64,000 nucleotides of DNA from Hetaerina americana (lineage: Eukaryota; Arthropoda; Insecta; Odonata; Calopterygidae), in contig JAKTNV010000011.1 of the NCBI GenBank assembly GCA_022747635.1, forward strand, positions 14,412,475 to 14,476,474, read 5' to 3'. The translations under genes and the position numbers were made by a program. This document shows, one piece after another, positions 54,733-64,000 of this stretch. The notes beneath the pieces are model-generated. The model saw nothing but the letters and a program-made list of their open reading frames with translations, was not told the origin of the DNA and searched no databases. Numbering within the stretch: position 1 is the first letter of the stretch; each line of letters starts with the position of its first letter.

Positions 54733-54984
54733 GGACAGCAACAAACAACATAGAAACACATAAAAAGATCACTCACACGTTATTTCTTGATCATTTCGAC
54801 GGAATTTTACTCCGTCTTCATCGGAAGATAGAGAATTAATGCATGGAAATGAATTCATTACTTCTCTATCTTCCGATGAAGACGGAGCAGAATTCCGTCT
54901 AAATGATCAAGAAATAACGTGTGAGTGATCTTTTTATGTGCTGTGATATTGTTTGTTTCTGTATAATTTATTATATATATATAT
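54733..54984. repeat. Large hairpin repeat, ~78-bp arms
   Basis: Left arm 54757-54834 and right arm 54862-54939 are near-perfect complements around a ~27-base loop. Weaker complementarity extends outward. The right arm carries CGATGAAGACGGAGCAG, a long 'cgtctaaatgatcaagaaat' stretch and GTGAGTGATCTTTTTATGTG. It is bounded by TG/TA repeats on the left and (TA)n at 54972. Confidence 0.85.
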
Positions 54985-55645
54985 AGATAATTTATTTATT
55001 CATTATTTTTATATTATTTATTTATTTATTTGTTTATTTATTTATTCATTCATTTATTTATTATTTATGCTTTGAATTCAATTTTAGAAAATTATTATTA
55101 ACCGTCTTTAAAATATATCGGTGAATTTGTAATTTTAAACTCTACGATGAGATATAAAATTACATTTAAAGAATTTATATCTCTCAAATATATAACGCGG
55201 GAAGGCATGCAGCGTATTCACGTTCTTTTGGTAAGGTTTACTTCTTTTTTTAACGTAATCGGACAATTCTCGTCGTTGCTGAGGTAACAAGTGTAGTAAA
55301 CGAGTCCGTTGCTGTGATTAAGCCTTTCCTTTGAACATCTGGTGTCCTAATTTAATCTCGACCCTCTCTATTCGGCTAAGGGAGAAGTGGATACAAAATT
55401 CGTCCGCGACCGTTGGGTTTTCCCAGATTGGGTAAAAGGGGATGCATAGAATTAAGGGGGCTCTCCATATTACCCTTTTATCTAGAATCCTGTTGTTTTC
55501 ACACAAATATTTCGTAATCCTTGGAGTTTTGCTGGCTTGTGTCATTCCTTCCCTCTAATCATGGCGACAGGAGTATGACGTAAATTTCTTACGCCCTAGA
55601 GTGTTATGCTTTGTTTTGACATCGTTAAAGATTTTTTGAGTGATT
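54985..55645. other. No gene; (TTTA)n-like repeat at 55000-55070
   Basis: Imperfect TTTA/TTCA tetranucleotide run, then AT-rich sequence with nothing recognised. Confidence 0.4.
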
Positions 55646-55647
55646 TA

Positions 55648-56596
55648 CAGGGTATGTTCCTAGAGTAATGCAATTGAAATTCCCGCCCCGGTCTTATTGG
55701 ACGTAGTGCGATCAAAGCACTTGGAGTTTTGGGGAAAACATTAAGCTTTGCCGCGAATTGGTCTCAGTGCCTCTCCAAGCTGTTAAAGCGGCAGGACGTT
55801 AGTTACTCTAAACCTCTGCGCGACGACCGTGTCACGAGAAATATGGAATCGACGATCGAACAACGTTAATCAATTAAATTTTGTGTTAAAATGAAAATAT
55901 CTCATGATGACACTAACAAAATGATTCTTTAGGCTCTGCACTGTCGTACTCACAAGTTTCTATGTGGTTAAAGGCCTTTAAGGTGGACCGGGAAGAGGTT
56001 AACGACGGACAACCTCTGGGTGGCCATCAACCAGCAAAACCAACAACGATGTGGCTCCTGTTCGACTTCGTGCTCTATGAAGTGAACTTGTCATTTACTA
56101 CAGTGTTTAGCATTCCTACTGAGGATTTGGCGATTGGAAAGTGTACGCCAAGCTCGTGCCCAAGGTCGTGACGACCAAAAGACAAACTGAGCGAAAATTT
56201 CAAGTGAATTTATGCAACATATTGAAAGTTAACCTGATGATTTGAACAAATCATCACTGGTGATGAAACTTGGGTTTTTGAATACGACCCAGAAACAAAA
56301 CATCAAAGCTCACACCGACCAGTTCCCCAAGCCCAAAAAGGCCAAAATTGAGCAAATCAAAAGTGAAAACAATGCTCATTGTCTTTTTCGACCGTAGATC
56401 CAGTCAGCCGTGACGATGACCTTGCGAGAGTTCCCTGAGGGCACCATCCAGGGTGCGTACCGGTCATGGCAGACTCACTGGAAAAAATAAGTAGAGGCCC
56501 AAGGACAGTACTTTGAAGAATTTGAAGTGTTTGTGCAAATTTTTTCAATACATTTACTTTGAAAAAATAATTGCATTACTTTCGGAACGCTCCCTG
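55648..56596 (+). mobile_element. Internally deleted mariner (949 bp)
   Basis: Inverted ends CAGGGTATGTTCCTAGAGTA and TACTTTCGGAACGCTCCCTG, with TA on both sides. Internal sequence from the transposase middle is missing. Same family as 56809-57669 and the remnant at 45402. Confidence 0.92.
55940..56520 (+). pseudogene. Mariner transposase remnant
   Basis: Pieces only. The hinge region is 'MWLKAFKVDREEVNDGQPLG'. The first catalytic block is 'ITGDETWVFEYDPETKHQ'. After a deletion near 56397 the C-terminal 'SAVTMTLREFPEGTIQGAYRSW' follows. The second and third Asp regions are absent. Confidence 0.8.
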
Positions 56597-56808
56597 TATG
56601 TTGTTTCCAAAAGATTATAGTCAAAGGGGTTGTTTCTCCTACATGCGATGGCAATCAAATGAATGTTTAGATTCGTACCTCGTCCTTCTCTTTTGATCTT
56701 AGAAGGAGAACAGAACTCACGGAGCGATCTTACAGATTAGTGAGGAAGGAAACAAAAAAAAGGAAACAAGAGGAATGAGATTCTAAAGAGGTAGTGGACT
56801 AAGTTGTA
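56597..56808. other. Spacer between two mariners
   Basis: No gene seen. Confidence 0.4.
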
Positions 56809-57669
56809 CAGGGGTGCGTTCTAAAAGTTTTGCAATTATTTTTTTTATATAATGTTTTGAACGGATTTGCACAAACACTTAAAATTGTTCAAAGTACTGT
56901 CCTTGGACCTCTACAAATTTTTTTCGGCGACTTTACCATGACTGGTACGCGCCCAGGAAGGCATCTTTGGCGACCTCTCGCAAGGTCTTCGTCACGGCTG
57001 ATTGGATCTCGTCTATAGACGAAACACGAGTTCCTTTCAGGGCTGCCATCATTCGAGGGAACCAAAAGAAGTCTGCTGGGGCGACGTCAGGATTATAGGG
57101 GGAGTGGGGCAGCGTTGGCACCTGGTGTTTGGCTAGGAGCTCGCAGACTCGTTGCGCGTTGCCTTGATGGAGTTCTCGGGTAGCGAGGATGTCTTTTCTT
57201 GTCCTGATGACCCTTTTTCGGAGTCTTTCCAGCATATCCACGTAGTAGATAGCGTTAACTATCTGTCCTTGAGGAACGAACTTCTTATGGACCACTCCTT
57301 TACTGTCGAAAAAGACAAGGAGCATTGTTTTCACTTTTGATTTGCTCATTCTTGCCTTTTTCGGCTTGAGGGATTGGTCGGTGTGCCACCCAAATATTTG
57401 GGGGTTTGTTTCTGGGTCGTATTCAAAAATACAGGTTTCATCACCAGTGTTCACGTGAAATTGCCGCTCGGTTGGTCTTGGTGACACGGTCGGCGCGCAG
57501 AGGTTTACAATAACTGACGTCCTACCGCTTCCACAGCTTGGAGAGCACTGAGACCGATTTCGCGGCAAAGCTTAGTGTTTACCCCATATACTGCAAGTGG
57601 TTTGATCCCAATCCGACTAATAGCAGCGGCGCGGAAAATTCATTTGCATTACTTTTGGAACTCCCCCTG
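56809..57669 (-). mobile_element. Internally deleted mariner (861 bp), opposite orientation
   Basis: Inverted ends CAGGGGTGCGTTCTAAAAGT and ACTTTTGGAACTCCCCCTG, with TA at both flanks. It lies 212 bp from a sister element on the other strand. Confidence 0.92.
56933..57568 (-). pseudogene. Mariner transposase lacking the N-terminal domain
   Basis: A 211-codon frame covers the catalytic region. The first Asp is in 'TGDETCIFEYD' and the third in 'DVAPADFFWF'. The middle motif reads 'HQGNAQRV', so the second Asp is Gly, and only 29 residues separate it from the third, against 34 in the copy at 26381. The helix-turn-helix half is deleted. The C terminus is 'FLGAYQSW'. Confidence 0.85.
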
Positions 57670-57689
57670 TATACTCAAGTAGGAAGGAA

Positions 57690-58135
57690 TGAAAGGGAAC
57701 AGATGGAGCAGTTCATGTATTTGGGAAATATTTTACAAGAAAGGGGGAATCGTAGTGAGGAAATGAGGAGGTGAATTGCTTTAGTGATGGAGGGATTTGC
57801 GAGGAGAATAGAATTGACGATGGGTGCACTTGAGTAAGGATGCGGAGAAAAAATGAGTAAAGGCTATAATAAGTACCGAGGGCAGTGCTCTATGAATGTG
57901 TGGTGTGATCTTTTGAATCAATGCGACGAGCGAAGATTGAATTTGAAGCTTTTTGAGATGTAAGTGCGGCGAAGTATAGAGGGAAAAAATACTAATATAG
58001 AAACCAAAGCCGATTTTTTAAATAGGAATAGGGTGTGCGAAGAGATGAAGTGGGATATTGATAAGGCCGCGATAGAAGGGAGAATGTTGGAGGCAAGCGA
58101 GGAAGTAGATGTAGGACTAGAGTACAATTTTTAGA
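57690..58135 (+). pseudogene. RTE-type C-terminal remnant
   Basis: 'EREQMEQFMYLGNILQERGNRSEEMRR' is open. It is followed by the decayed 'LTMGALE', 'ALYECV..' and 'RRLNLKLFEM' blocks in RTE order. Confidence 0.65.
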
Positions 58136-58139
58136 CAAC

Positions 58140-58665
58140 ATTAATGAAAATTTAAATTATGGATAAAGAAGCTTGAAATTCCTTCATATTTAGAAATAAA
58201 TTGTTGATAGATACTGTCCAAAATGTCGCACTGAATTTCCAATTCACTCAGCAATGCTTGCAATCCCTTGGCTGACTGACAAACTAAAGCTTGGTCATCA
58301 GCGAACCTAACTGATTTTACGAATTCCCCACCGGCTTTCATTCCTATCTCCAGGTCTTCCCATGCCTCTTTAATCATTTCCTCCACATATACGATGAACA
58401 CCACCGGTGATAATGAGCAACCCTGCCTTACAGTCTGAGAAAGGTACAGGTTGCGGATTTGCCTCCTGTCCCCCCAATCTATTCCTCTTTTCTTCAATAT
58501 ACTCATTAGTTTTTTCCCAATTCACTCTATCAAACGCTTTTTCGAAATCTACGAAACAGAGAAATACGTCCTGGTTGTATTCTATATTCCTCACAATTAA
58601 TAATCTCATTGCTGCAATGGCATCGCGCGTACCTCTCCCCTTCCTAAACCCAAACTGATCATCCC
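58140..58665 (-). pseudogene. RTE fragment: RT motifs A to C
   Basis: The minus strand from 'GFRKGRGTRDAIAAMRLL' (58640) includes motif A 'CFVDFEKAFDRVNW', then motif B 'VRQGCSLSPVVF', 'FADDQALVCQSAKGLQALLSELE' and a break near 58215. A frameshift and small deletion separate motif A from motif B. Confidence 0.88.
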
Positions 58666-58676
58666 CTTAATAACCT

Positions 58677-58870
58677 TGTCTACATCAGGTCCCTCTTCAT
58701 CTCAGAGTGCTTCCTTCCTCCCTTCATCCCGTCCAACATCCCTATCCTGTTCCTGCCCTTTCCTCGTTTGCCTAACATTCTCCCCTCAGTTACAGTCTTC
58801 AAAATCCCACTGCCGATCAATACGCACCTCATCCATTTTTCCTGCCTCCATAGGATTTCTCCTGACTGGC
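58677..58870 (-). pseudogene. RTE 3'-terminal coding fragment
   Basis: Minus strand 'GEILWRQEKWMRCVLIGSGILKTVTEGRMLGKRGKGRNRIGMLDGMKGGRKHSEMKRDLM', reaching the natural stop. It lies upstream (in element orientation) of the RT fragment at 58140-58665, the reverse of the normal order, so the two are separate insertions or a rearrangement. Confidence 0.85.
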
Positions 58871-59114
58871 TAATACTTCCTGATTGTTTTCTACGATATC
58901 CCTAAAATGGTTAGAAAGCCTCGAGTGATTTTTATCGTTAATCTTAAATGCAGATTGTTTCCTTGCTAGGCAAAGTAAAATGTGACATTTTTGTAACGGT
59001 TGTTTGTCCGTTATTTAATGCTTGTACACTAAACAACCTCATTTTTACAATTGAAAAAGCTACTCACCCTATCGGCAGATTTGTAAACCCTGTGGACTTT
59101 AGGGTGCTGGCATC
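58871..59114. other. No gene seen
   Basis: Nothing recognised. Confidence 0.35.
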
Positions 59115-59116
59115 TA

Positions 59117-59869
59117 CGAGGGTCATCCGGAAAGTAGTACCCGTTCGTGCCGCATGAAGTGCTGACGACGCGAGTAGCCGCTGGACGAGGTCAGATAGCT
59201 TCAGTGGCTTGTCTGCCTTCTCTGAGCCAAGTTGCGTGACGCTAGCATTGCCTGTGTTGTTTCTGTGATTGTTTACAATGTTTAAAAAAATTGAGAACGC
59301 CGCCAGTTGTGAAGTGAGGGCAGTGATTAAATTCCTCAATGCAAGAAACGTTCGCCCATGTGATATTCATCGCCAATTAAAGGAGGTGTATGGAGACAAT
59401 GTAATGGACGAGTCGTCTGTTCGGCGGTGGTGTCGCAACTTCAACATGGGGAGGGGGAACACACACGACGATGAGCGTTCGGGGAGACCGTCTGTCATTA
59501 CAGACCAACTGGTGAGCTCAGTTGACGAATTCGTGAGGAACGATCGGCGCGTCACAATTGATGACATCTGTGAGCATTTTCCCAATGTTTCTCGAACAAT
59601 TGTTCATGAAATTGTTAAACACCATCTGCATTATGCAAAAATTTGTGCAAGATGGGTCCCTCGCGTATCTCAATGAGCTGGCGGCGAAGGACTATGCAGC
59701 AGGAATACAGAAACTTGTCACACGTTATGACAAATGCCTTAATTTGCTTGGAGATTATGTTGAGAAGTAGTTTAAAGTATCCTCTTTCAAATAAAATTTT
59801 TTATGTTTGTTAATATTTACTTTTGTGTCTTTATTTCACGAACGGGTACTACATTCCGGATGACCCTCG
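59117..59869 (+). mobile_element. 753-bp non-autonomous mariner, copy 3 of 3
   Basis: TA at 59115-59116 and 59870-59871. It is identical by eye to copies 1 and 2 except one T-to-A change in the right terminal repeat (ACTACATTCCGG). Confidence 0.97.
59278..59676 (+). CDS. Truncated mariner transposase (DNA-binding domain only)
   Basis: Same 132-residue frame and translation as the copies at 14439 and 41269. Start taken at the ATG of MFKKIEN; the upstream TTG extension is unlikely to be used. Confidence 0.75.
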   Translation: MFKKIENAASCEVRAVIKFLNARNVRPCDIHRQLKEVYGDNVMDESSVRRWCRNFNMGRGNTHDDERSGRPSVITDQLVSSVDEFVRNDRRVTIDDICEHFPNVSRTIVHEIVKHHLHYAKICARWVPRVSQ

Positions 59870-59871
59870 TA

Positions 59872-60649
59872 TGTATTTCGTTTCTAATGAGTGCCCGCGT
59901 ATCATAAGCCTATCAACATCTTTCAAGTATCGATATAAAAATTAGAATGCCCTAGAATATGAGCGTCCCCCCCCCCATAACACTACTACCAACTTTCAAA
60001 ACTTTAGCGAGTGACCCTTAAAATAACACTTTCAGGGTTGGGGTATTTGACGCGGTTTCCATTAGTATCTAGATGGAGGGTACAAATATTTCCTTTTCCT
60101 CCCCGTTTCCGTTCTCCACCTTACATTCCAATCAACATCCCCCGGTAAATCCTTGTAGACCCCTTTCTCGGCCTTTCCGGAACCAGTCCAGCCTGATCAT
60201 TTTTGCCCTCTCTTAGGCCGGGGGATGGAGAGTTGCTTCGGTCGGCTGGAGGAAGGATATGAGGTCGATGAGGGTTTAGGGTAAAGATGAAGTGGGAGAA
60301 GCGAACGAACGTATCCTCCCTTTGAACGCACAAAGTCAGTCCATAATGGTTTCCCGAAACTCGGTCGTGGTGGAAGGCGTTGGTTGGTTTATGTATTTTT
60401 CCCGGAAAGCTATTTCTGTCAATCTACCCTGTAGCGTATTCCTACCTCATAACCCTGAATAACACTCTGTAACCATTCCCGCCCGTTTTAACTTAATCTG
60501 AGGATGATAGAGTAGCCTAAGTAAATAACCTTAATTCATTAGTACAATGTTGGTGGGACGTATGGGAAATATATTTTAAATCGGAAAAGTGGATAGTGAA
60601 TAGTCTATGGATTATGAGTAATTTCCGCCCGAACGCCCACTGCATCGGA
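59872..60649. other. No recognised gene
   Basis: The part at 60040-60330 is GC-richer and open for 70 codons on the minus strand, without motif. Confidence 0.35.
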
Positions 60650-60985
60650 AACACCGAAATTTGTGGAAACTGTGGACTCGATTAAATGCTTAGGTGTTAC
60701 CCTCACTCACGACCTCTCATGGGTGAAACATCTCGTACATATGCGGTAAATGTGTGGGCAAGCCAATAAAAAAATAACTATTTATTAAAAGCGTATTCGG
60801 GAAATGTGATGAGAAGTTTTTGTGAGAAATTCCATATTTCGCTCGTTAGACCTCATTTAGAATATGCTGCAAGTATATTAGATCCTCATGAAGTTAGATT
60901 GATTGCCGAATCGAATCACGTGCAGCGTAGAGGAGCTAGATTTGTAAAACATTGTTATGATAAACTGAGTAGCGTGTCGTAATTA
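60650..60985 (+). pseudogene. CR1/L2/Jockey-group LINE, post-RT coding fragment
   Basis: Broken frames give 'KCLGVTLTHDLSWVKHLVH', 'LLKAYSGNV', 'FRSLDLIWNMLQVY' in one frame and 'VQRRGARFVKHCYDKLSSV' in another. Same family as 19845-20284. Confidence 0.75.
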
Positions 60986-61954
60986 TCGGAGGGATTGTCA
61001 CCTCTGGTATTGTGTCTTGAGCTGCCAGCCTTTCAATTTTTCACGGCACATGCCCTCGTTTTATGGGCGTCTATGGAAATCCTATTTTAAATTGCCGTAA
61101 AAAATGTAAATATGTTTCATTTATGGCCGCGTGCAATCTTCTATGCATAAGTTGAAATTCCCCCCATTTTTTTAGAAAAAAAATCCCTCTTGTATCCTAG
61201 ATATCAGTTTAAGTTAAGCACAGTTTAAGCACAACATTTTTTCTTTAAATTTCTCTTCTACATATATTTTTTATTCGTATATTTACACAAACCCCGCAAA
61301 TCGCCGCTATGGTGTATAGTGGTGGGTGTTAGTTCACCAGCCACAGAAGCAGAAATATAAATTCATGCGTGCATTCGAATATATGGCAGATCATGTAAAA
61401 AAACAGTCATACACCTATGCGTGCACTGAAACCGTATTGTACATCATGACGTTAACTAGATCATTAAAAATGTTTTATAAGTTAATAAATTCGGGCGATT
61501 GAATTAAATTTTATTATAATACTTACGGTGCGATTAAAGAAGGATTATTTGGTTGTCTTTCTGTGGCGGTTTCTCTCTCTCTCTTTCTAATTTTAGTCTT
61601 TTGGTTGAATCTAGTAATATAATATGTAGCCATAAAATTTCCCTCGGTGTCGCAGGAGAACCCAGGTGCCCTGTGCCCTTGTAATAGCCTTATCTGCTCT
61701 CTTCGTAAAATAAGAGGGCCCCAATCTTATTCCTCCGTCATTTCTCTCACACGCTCACTTCCCCTGAGTAGCAATTTTTAACAAACCTGGTGGACCTTTT
61801 TAATAATCCAAAATATTTAGTTTTATTCTTTATTATTATTAACGAAATTCTACCAGTTATGGTGATTTAAGAATTGACAGGGAAACTGCCGCCAATTTAT
61901 TTCAAAGCCTCACCTAACTAGACTCAACCTGGCATTCGGCATTATGTTAAAACC
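60986..61954. other. No recognised gene
   Basis: AT-rich; nothing recognised. Confidence 0.35.
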
Positions 61955-62420
61955 CTCTTCAATTCCACCTGCCTCCTTTCTCCCTCCCTCCATTCTGTCC
62001 AACTTACCTCTCCTATTCCTACTCCTCCCCAGCTTTATCAACGTTTTCCACTTAATGGCAATTCGAAGCACAAATCAAAACCCCATTGTCTAACACAATC
62101 CATTTTTACTACCTTCTTTGGGTTTCTCCGTACAATCACCTTTCCTCCCCTTCTACCATGTCTTGCACTTCCTTGTTTGTTTTACATTCTGTCCATTTCA
62201 CATTTAACATCCTTCTCAACGACAACATTTCAAAACCCTTCAATCTATGCCTATCATCCTTCTTCAATTACCAAGTTTCCGAGCCGTACACTACCGCGTC
62301 CCAAATCAAAGTTTTCAGTAATCTTAAATTCCTTACTCAACTGTCATCAATACTTTCCTGCATGTGAAAGGTTATTTTCGTAACGCAAATCTACTTTTTA
62401 TATTCCTATTGCATTGAGCA
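61955..62420 (-). pseudogene. RTE-type C-terminal remnant
   Basis: The minus strand recovers the counterpart of 'TLI..VVYGSETW' (about 62270-62310), then 'RRM..VKWTE' and the tail 'GR..GKLDRMEGG'. Old. Confidence 0.6.
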
Positions 62421-62449
62421 GCTCCTTCCAAAACTCCCGAGATTGTCAA

Positions 62450-63165
62450 AGTCTAAATGAAACGAATGTTCTGGGGTTTTTGAGAAAGAGAAAGGCTGAG
62501 GTACATGTTAAAATATGAGTTTATCAAGCGGTGGGAACATTCAACCTACCTCCGAAGTTTTCTGGAGCAAGGTGGTTAAAATTAGTAGAAAAAATAAGAC
62601 GAAGACTGCTTAAGACAAAGCTTTCACAATGAGGAGGGAATGGAATGGCAGGGATGTTGAGTAAGGATGTTCAGAAACGGCTCGTCAAAACTTTGATATC
62701 GGGTGTGGTTTTGCACGGCGCGGAAACATGGTCATTGAAGCGGAAAAATAGGCGTAGATTGGAGGCTTTTGGCATGTGGGGCTGGAGTAGAATGGGAAAG
62801 GTGAAGTGGGCAGAAAGTAAAACAAACGAGGAAGTGCTAAGTTGGGTGGGAGAGGGTTAAGTCACTAACTTGGGAATAATATCGGGAGCAATCCAGATGA
62901 GGAAGGGAAAGATGGATTCAGAGCATTTTGATTGGCGATGGAATGTTTAAGACTTGTTGAAGAGGAGGTAAGAACGTTAGGAAAACGAGAAAGGGGTAGG
63001 AATAGAACAGGCATGTTGGACGGATTGAAAGGGAGGCAAGAAGTGTGTGGTGTTGAAGAGGTTCCTACTTTTGTGTTTTCTGGTTGTGTTTTTTCTCTTA
63101 GGAGAGGCAAATAAAAGTATCGCATTACCATTGTATAGCCCTTGTCCATCTAAAACCTACCATTT
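62450..63165 (+). pseudogene. RTE 3' copy, moderately decayed, with 3' UTR
   Basis: 'MAGMLSKDVQKRLVKTLISGVVLHGAETWSLKRKNRRRLEAFGMW' is open (62645-62860). The tail 'TLGKRERGRNRTGMLDGLKG' and the 3' UTR 'gtccatctaaaacctacc' (63144) follow. Frameshifts near 62860 and 62930. Confidence 0.8.
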
Positions 63166-63440
63166 TTGCTAAAATACTTATTAAATAATGTTTTCTGGCA
63201 GATAAGTGACACCAAATAATGTGAAAATTTTGTTACATCCTAAAAAAACCTTCCTCTAGTTGATCATATTTTCAACAACGTTAACTCAAATACTCCTTGG
63301 GTGCCAAGGACTCTTATATTTTAGGGGGAGGTCCGTATTGCCCACCGGAAATACCGGCTGATCCGTGCGTTGTTTGAAAAAATTGTGTGAGCTTATAACT
63401 TAAAGGCACCGGTTGCCGAAGATTATTCATAGTGAATTAT
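63166..63440. other. No gene seen
   Basis: Nothing recognised. Confidence 0.35.
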
Positions 63441-63985
63441 TGCGAGAAAAGGACATTTAAACAGAAGAAATAGGATACTGGTTCTTAGATGGAGGAAGGG
63501 GGTCAATCTTTTAGCACATCGTAAAAAGAATTATGTTTGATTAAGAAGTTTTTACAATGAGGAAGGGGGTTATTGATAGAACCTTATGTAAATATCCAAG
63601 GAAATTATGAATGCTACTGGGAAACTTCAGTATTGAGCGTGTTTTTCTGGATCTGAAAATAATCAAGGCAGGAGCGTAACCGTGAATAAGAGGTTTTTGA
63701 GATGTGAATAAAGAGGGAGGGTTGAAAGTTAACGGGAAGGAAAAAAAGTTTGGATTTTCTAGGCATGGAAAGAGAGAGAAAGTCGTTTGTTAAGAAAGAT
63801 TCGAAGAGGGTAGCAAAATTGCTTACTGTGAATATTGAGTGGCCTTTAAAATTAGATTTTGATATGCAGGGATGAATAATGGGAAAGAGATGATGAAGGA
63901 TGAAGAGAATAAAAATTTTGAAAGGAATATGTAGAGGGAGGTTGCAAGTATACATAGACAAAGAACTAGTTATTGTATCATGTAC
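63441..63985 (+). pseudogene. RTE-type remnant, very decayed
   Basis: The plus strand keeps RTE-like order: 'gaagtttttacaatgagga', 'gggggttattgata', 'gaggtttttgagatgtga' and 'gatgaataatgggaa'. Weak support. The 124-codon minus-strand frame is its antisense. Confidence 0.45.
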
Positions 63986-64000
63986 CATTGGTTGCGAAGA

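Overview
The window is animal nuclear DNA dominated by transposable elements, most likely from an arthropod with a large repeat-rich genome. That placement is inference. It rests on several mariner (Tc1/mariner) lineages, a single-ORF endonuclease/reverse-transcriptase non-LTR element of RTE type, a second non-LTR family of the CR1/L2/Jockey group, several tRNA-headed SINE-like families and very frequent (TA)n microsatellites. I recognise no host protein gene, true tRNA, rRNA or CRISPR array. Most open frames are transposon fragments, antisense shadows of them, or translated (TA)n runs.

Layout. 1-4700: AT-rich sequence, then a remarkable block (2887-4594) in which a 457-bp unit carrying a tRNA-like sequence is present twice on the minus strand and twice on the plus strand, with (TA)n on both outer sides. 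4700-14240: old RTE and CR1-like 3' ends, SINE copies and a foldback mariner at about 9968-10885. 14246-14998: the first of three essentially identical 753-bp mariner derivatives (others at 41108-41860 and 59117-59869). 16700-21660: LINE 3' ends; one carries a complete solo LTR (20285-21110, TSD GTAT) with TATA box, six 72-bp tandem repeats and an AATAAA. 22828-25935: an almost full-length RTE element whose 992-codon frame is broken by one in-frame TAG and a 2-base deletion near its end. 26175-27497: a full-length mariner with a DD34D catalytic pattern and one break. 27700-33350: SINE cluster and RTE tails. 34500-37400: the longest stretch where I see no repeat or gene. 37400-49500: more RTE debris, hairpin repeats and a decayed mariner (47153-48464). 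50000-54000: RTE fragments including a same-strand pair and a 75-bp TA-flanked palindrome. 54600-57700: a large hairpin repeat and two deleted mariners in opposite orientation. 57700-64000: RTE and CR1-like fragments.

How the parts relate. The sequence reads as layers. Heavily mutated RTE and CR1-like tails form the oldest layer, less mutated RTE fragments and the solo LTR are intermediate, and the three identical mariner derivatives are the youngest. The most unusual signal is a set of short hairpin repeats that share a module resembling GTGAGTGTCCTTTCTATGTG and usually abut (TA)n microsatellites. The same module recurs inside the 457-bp tRNA-like unit, which suggests a modular repeat superfamily associated with TA microsatellites.
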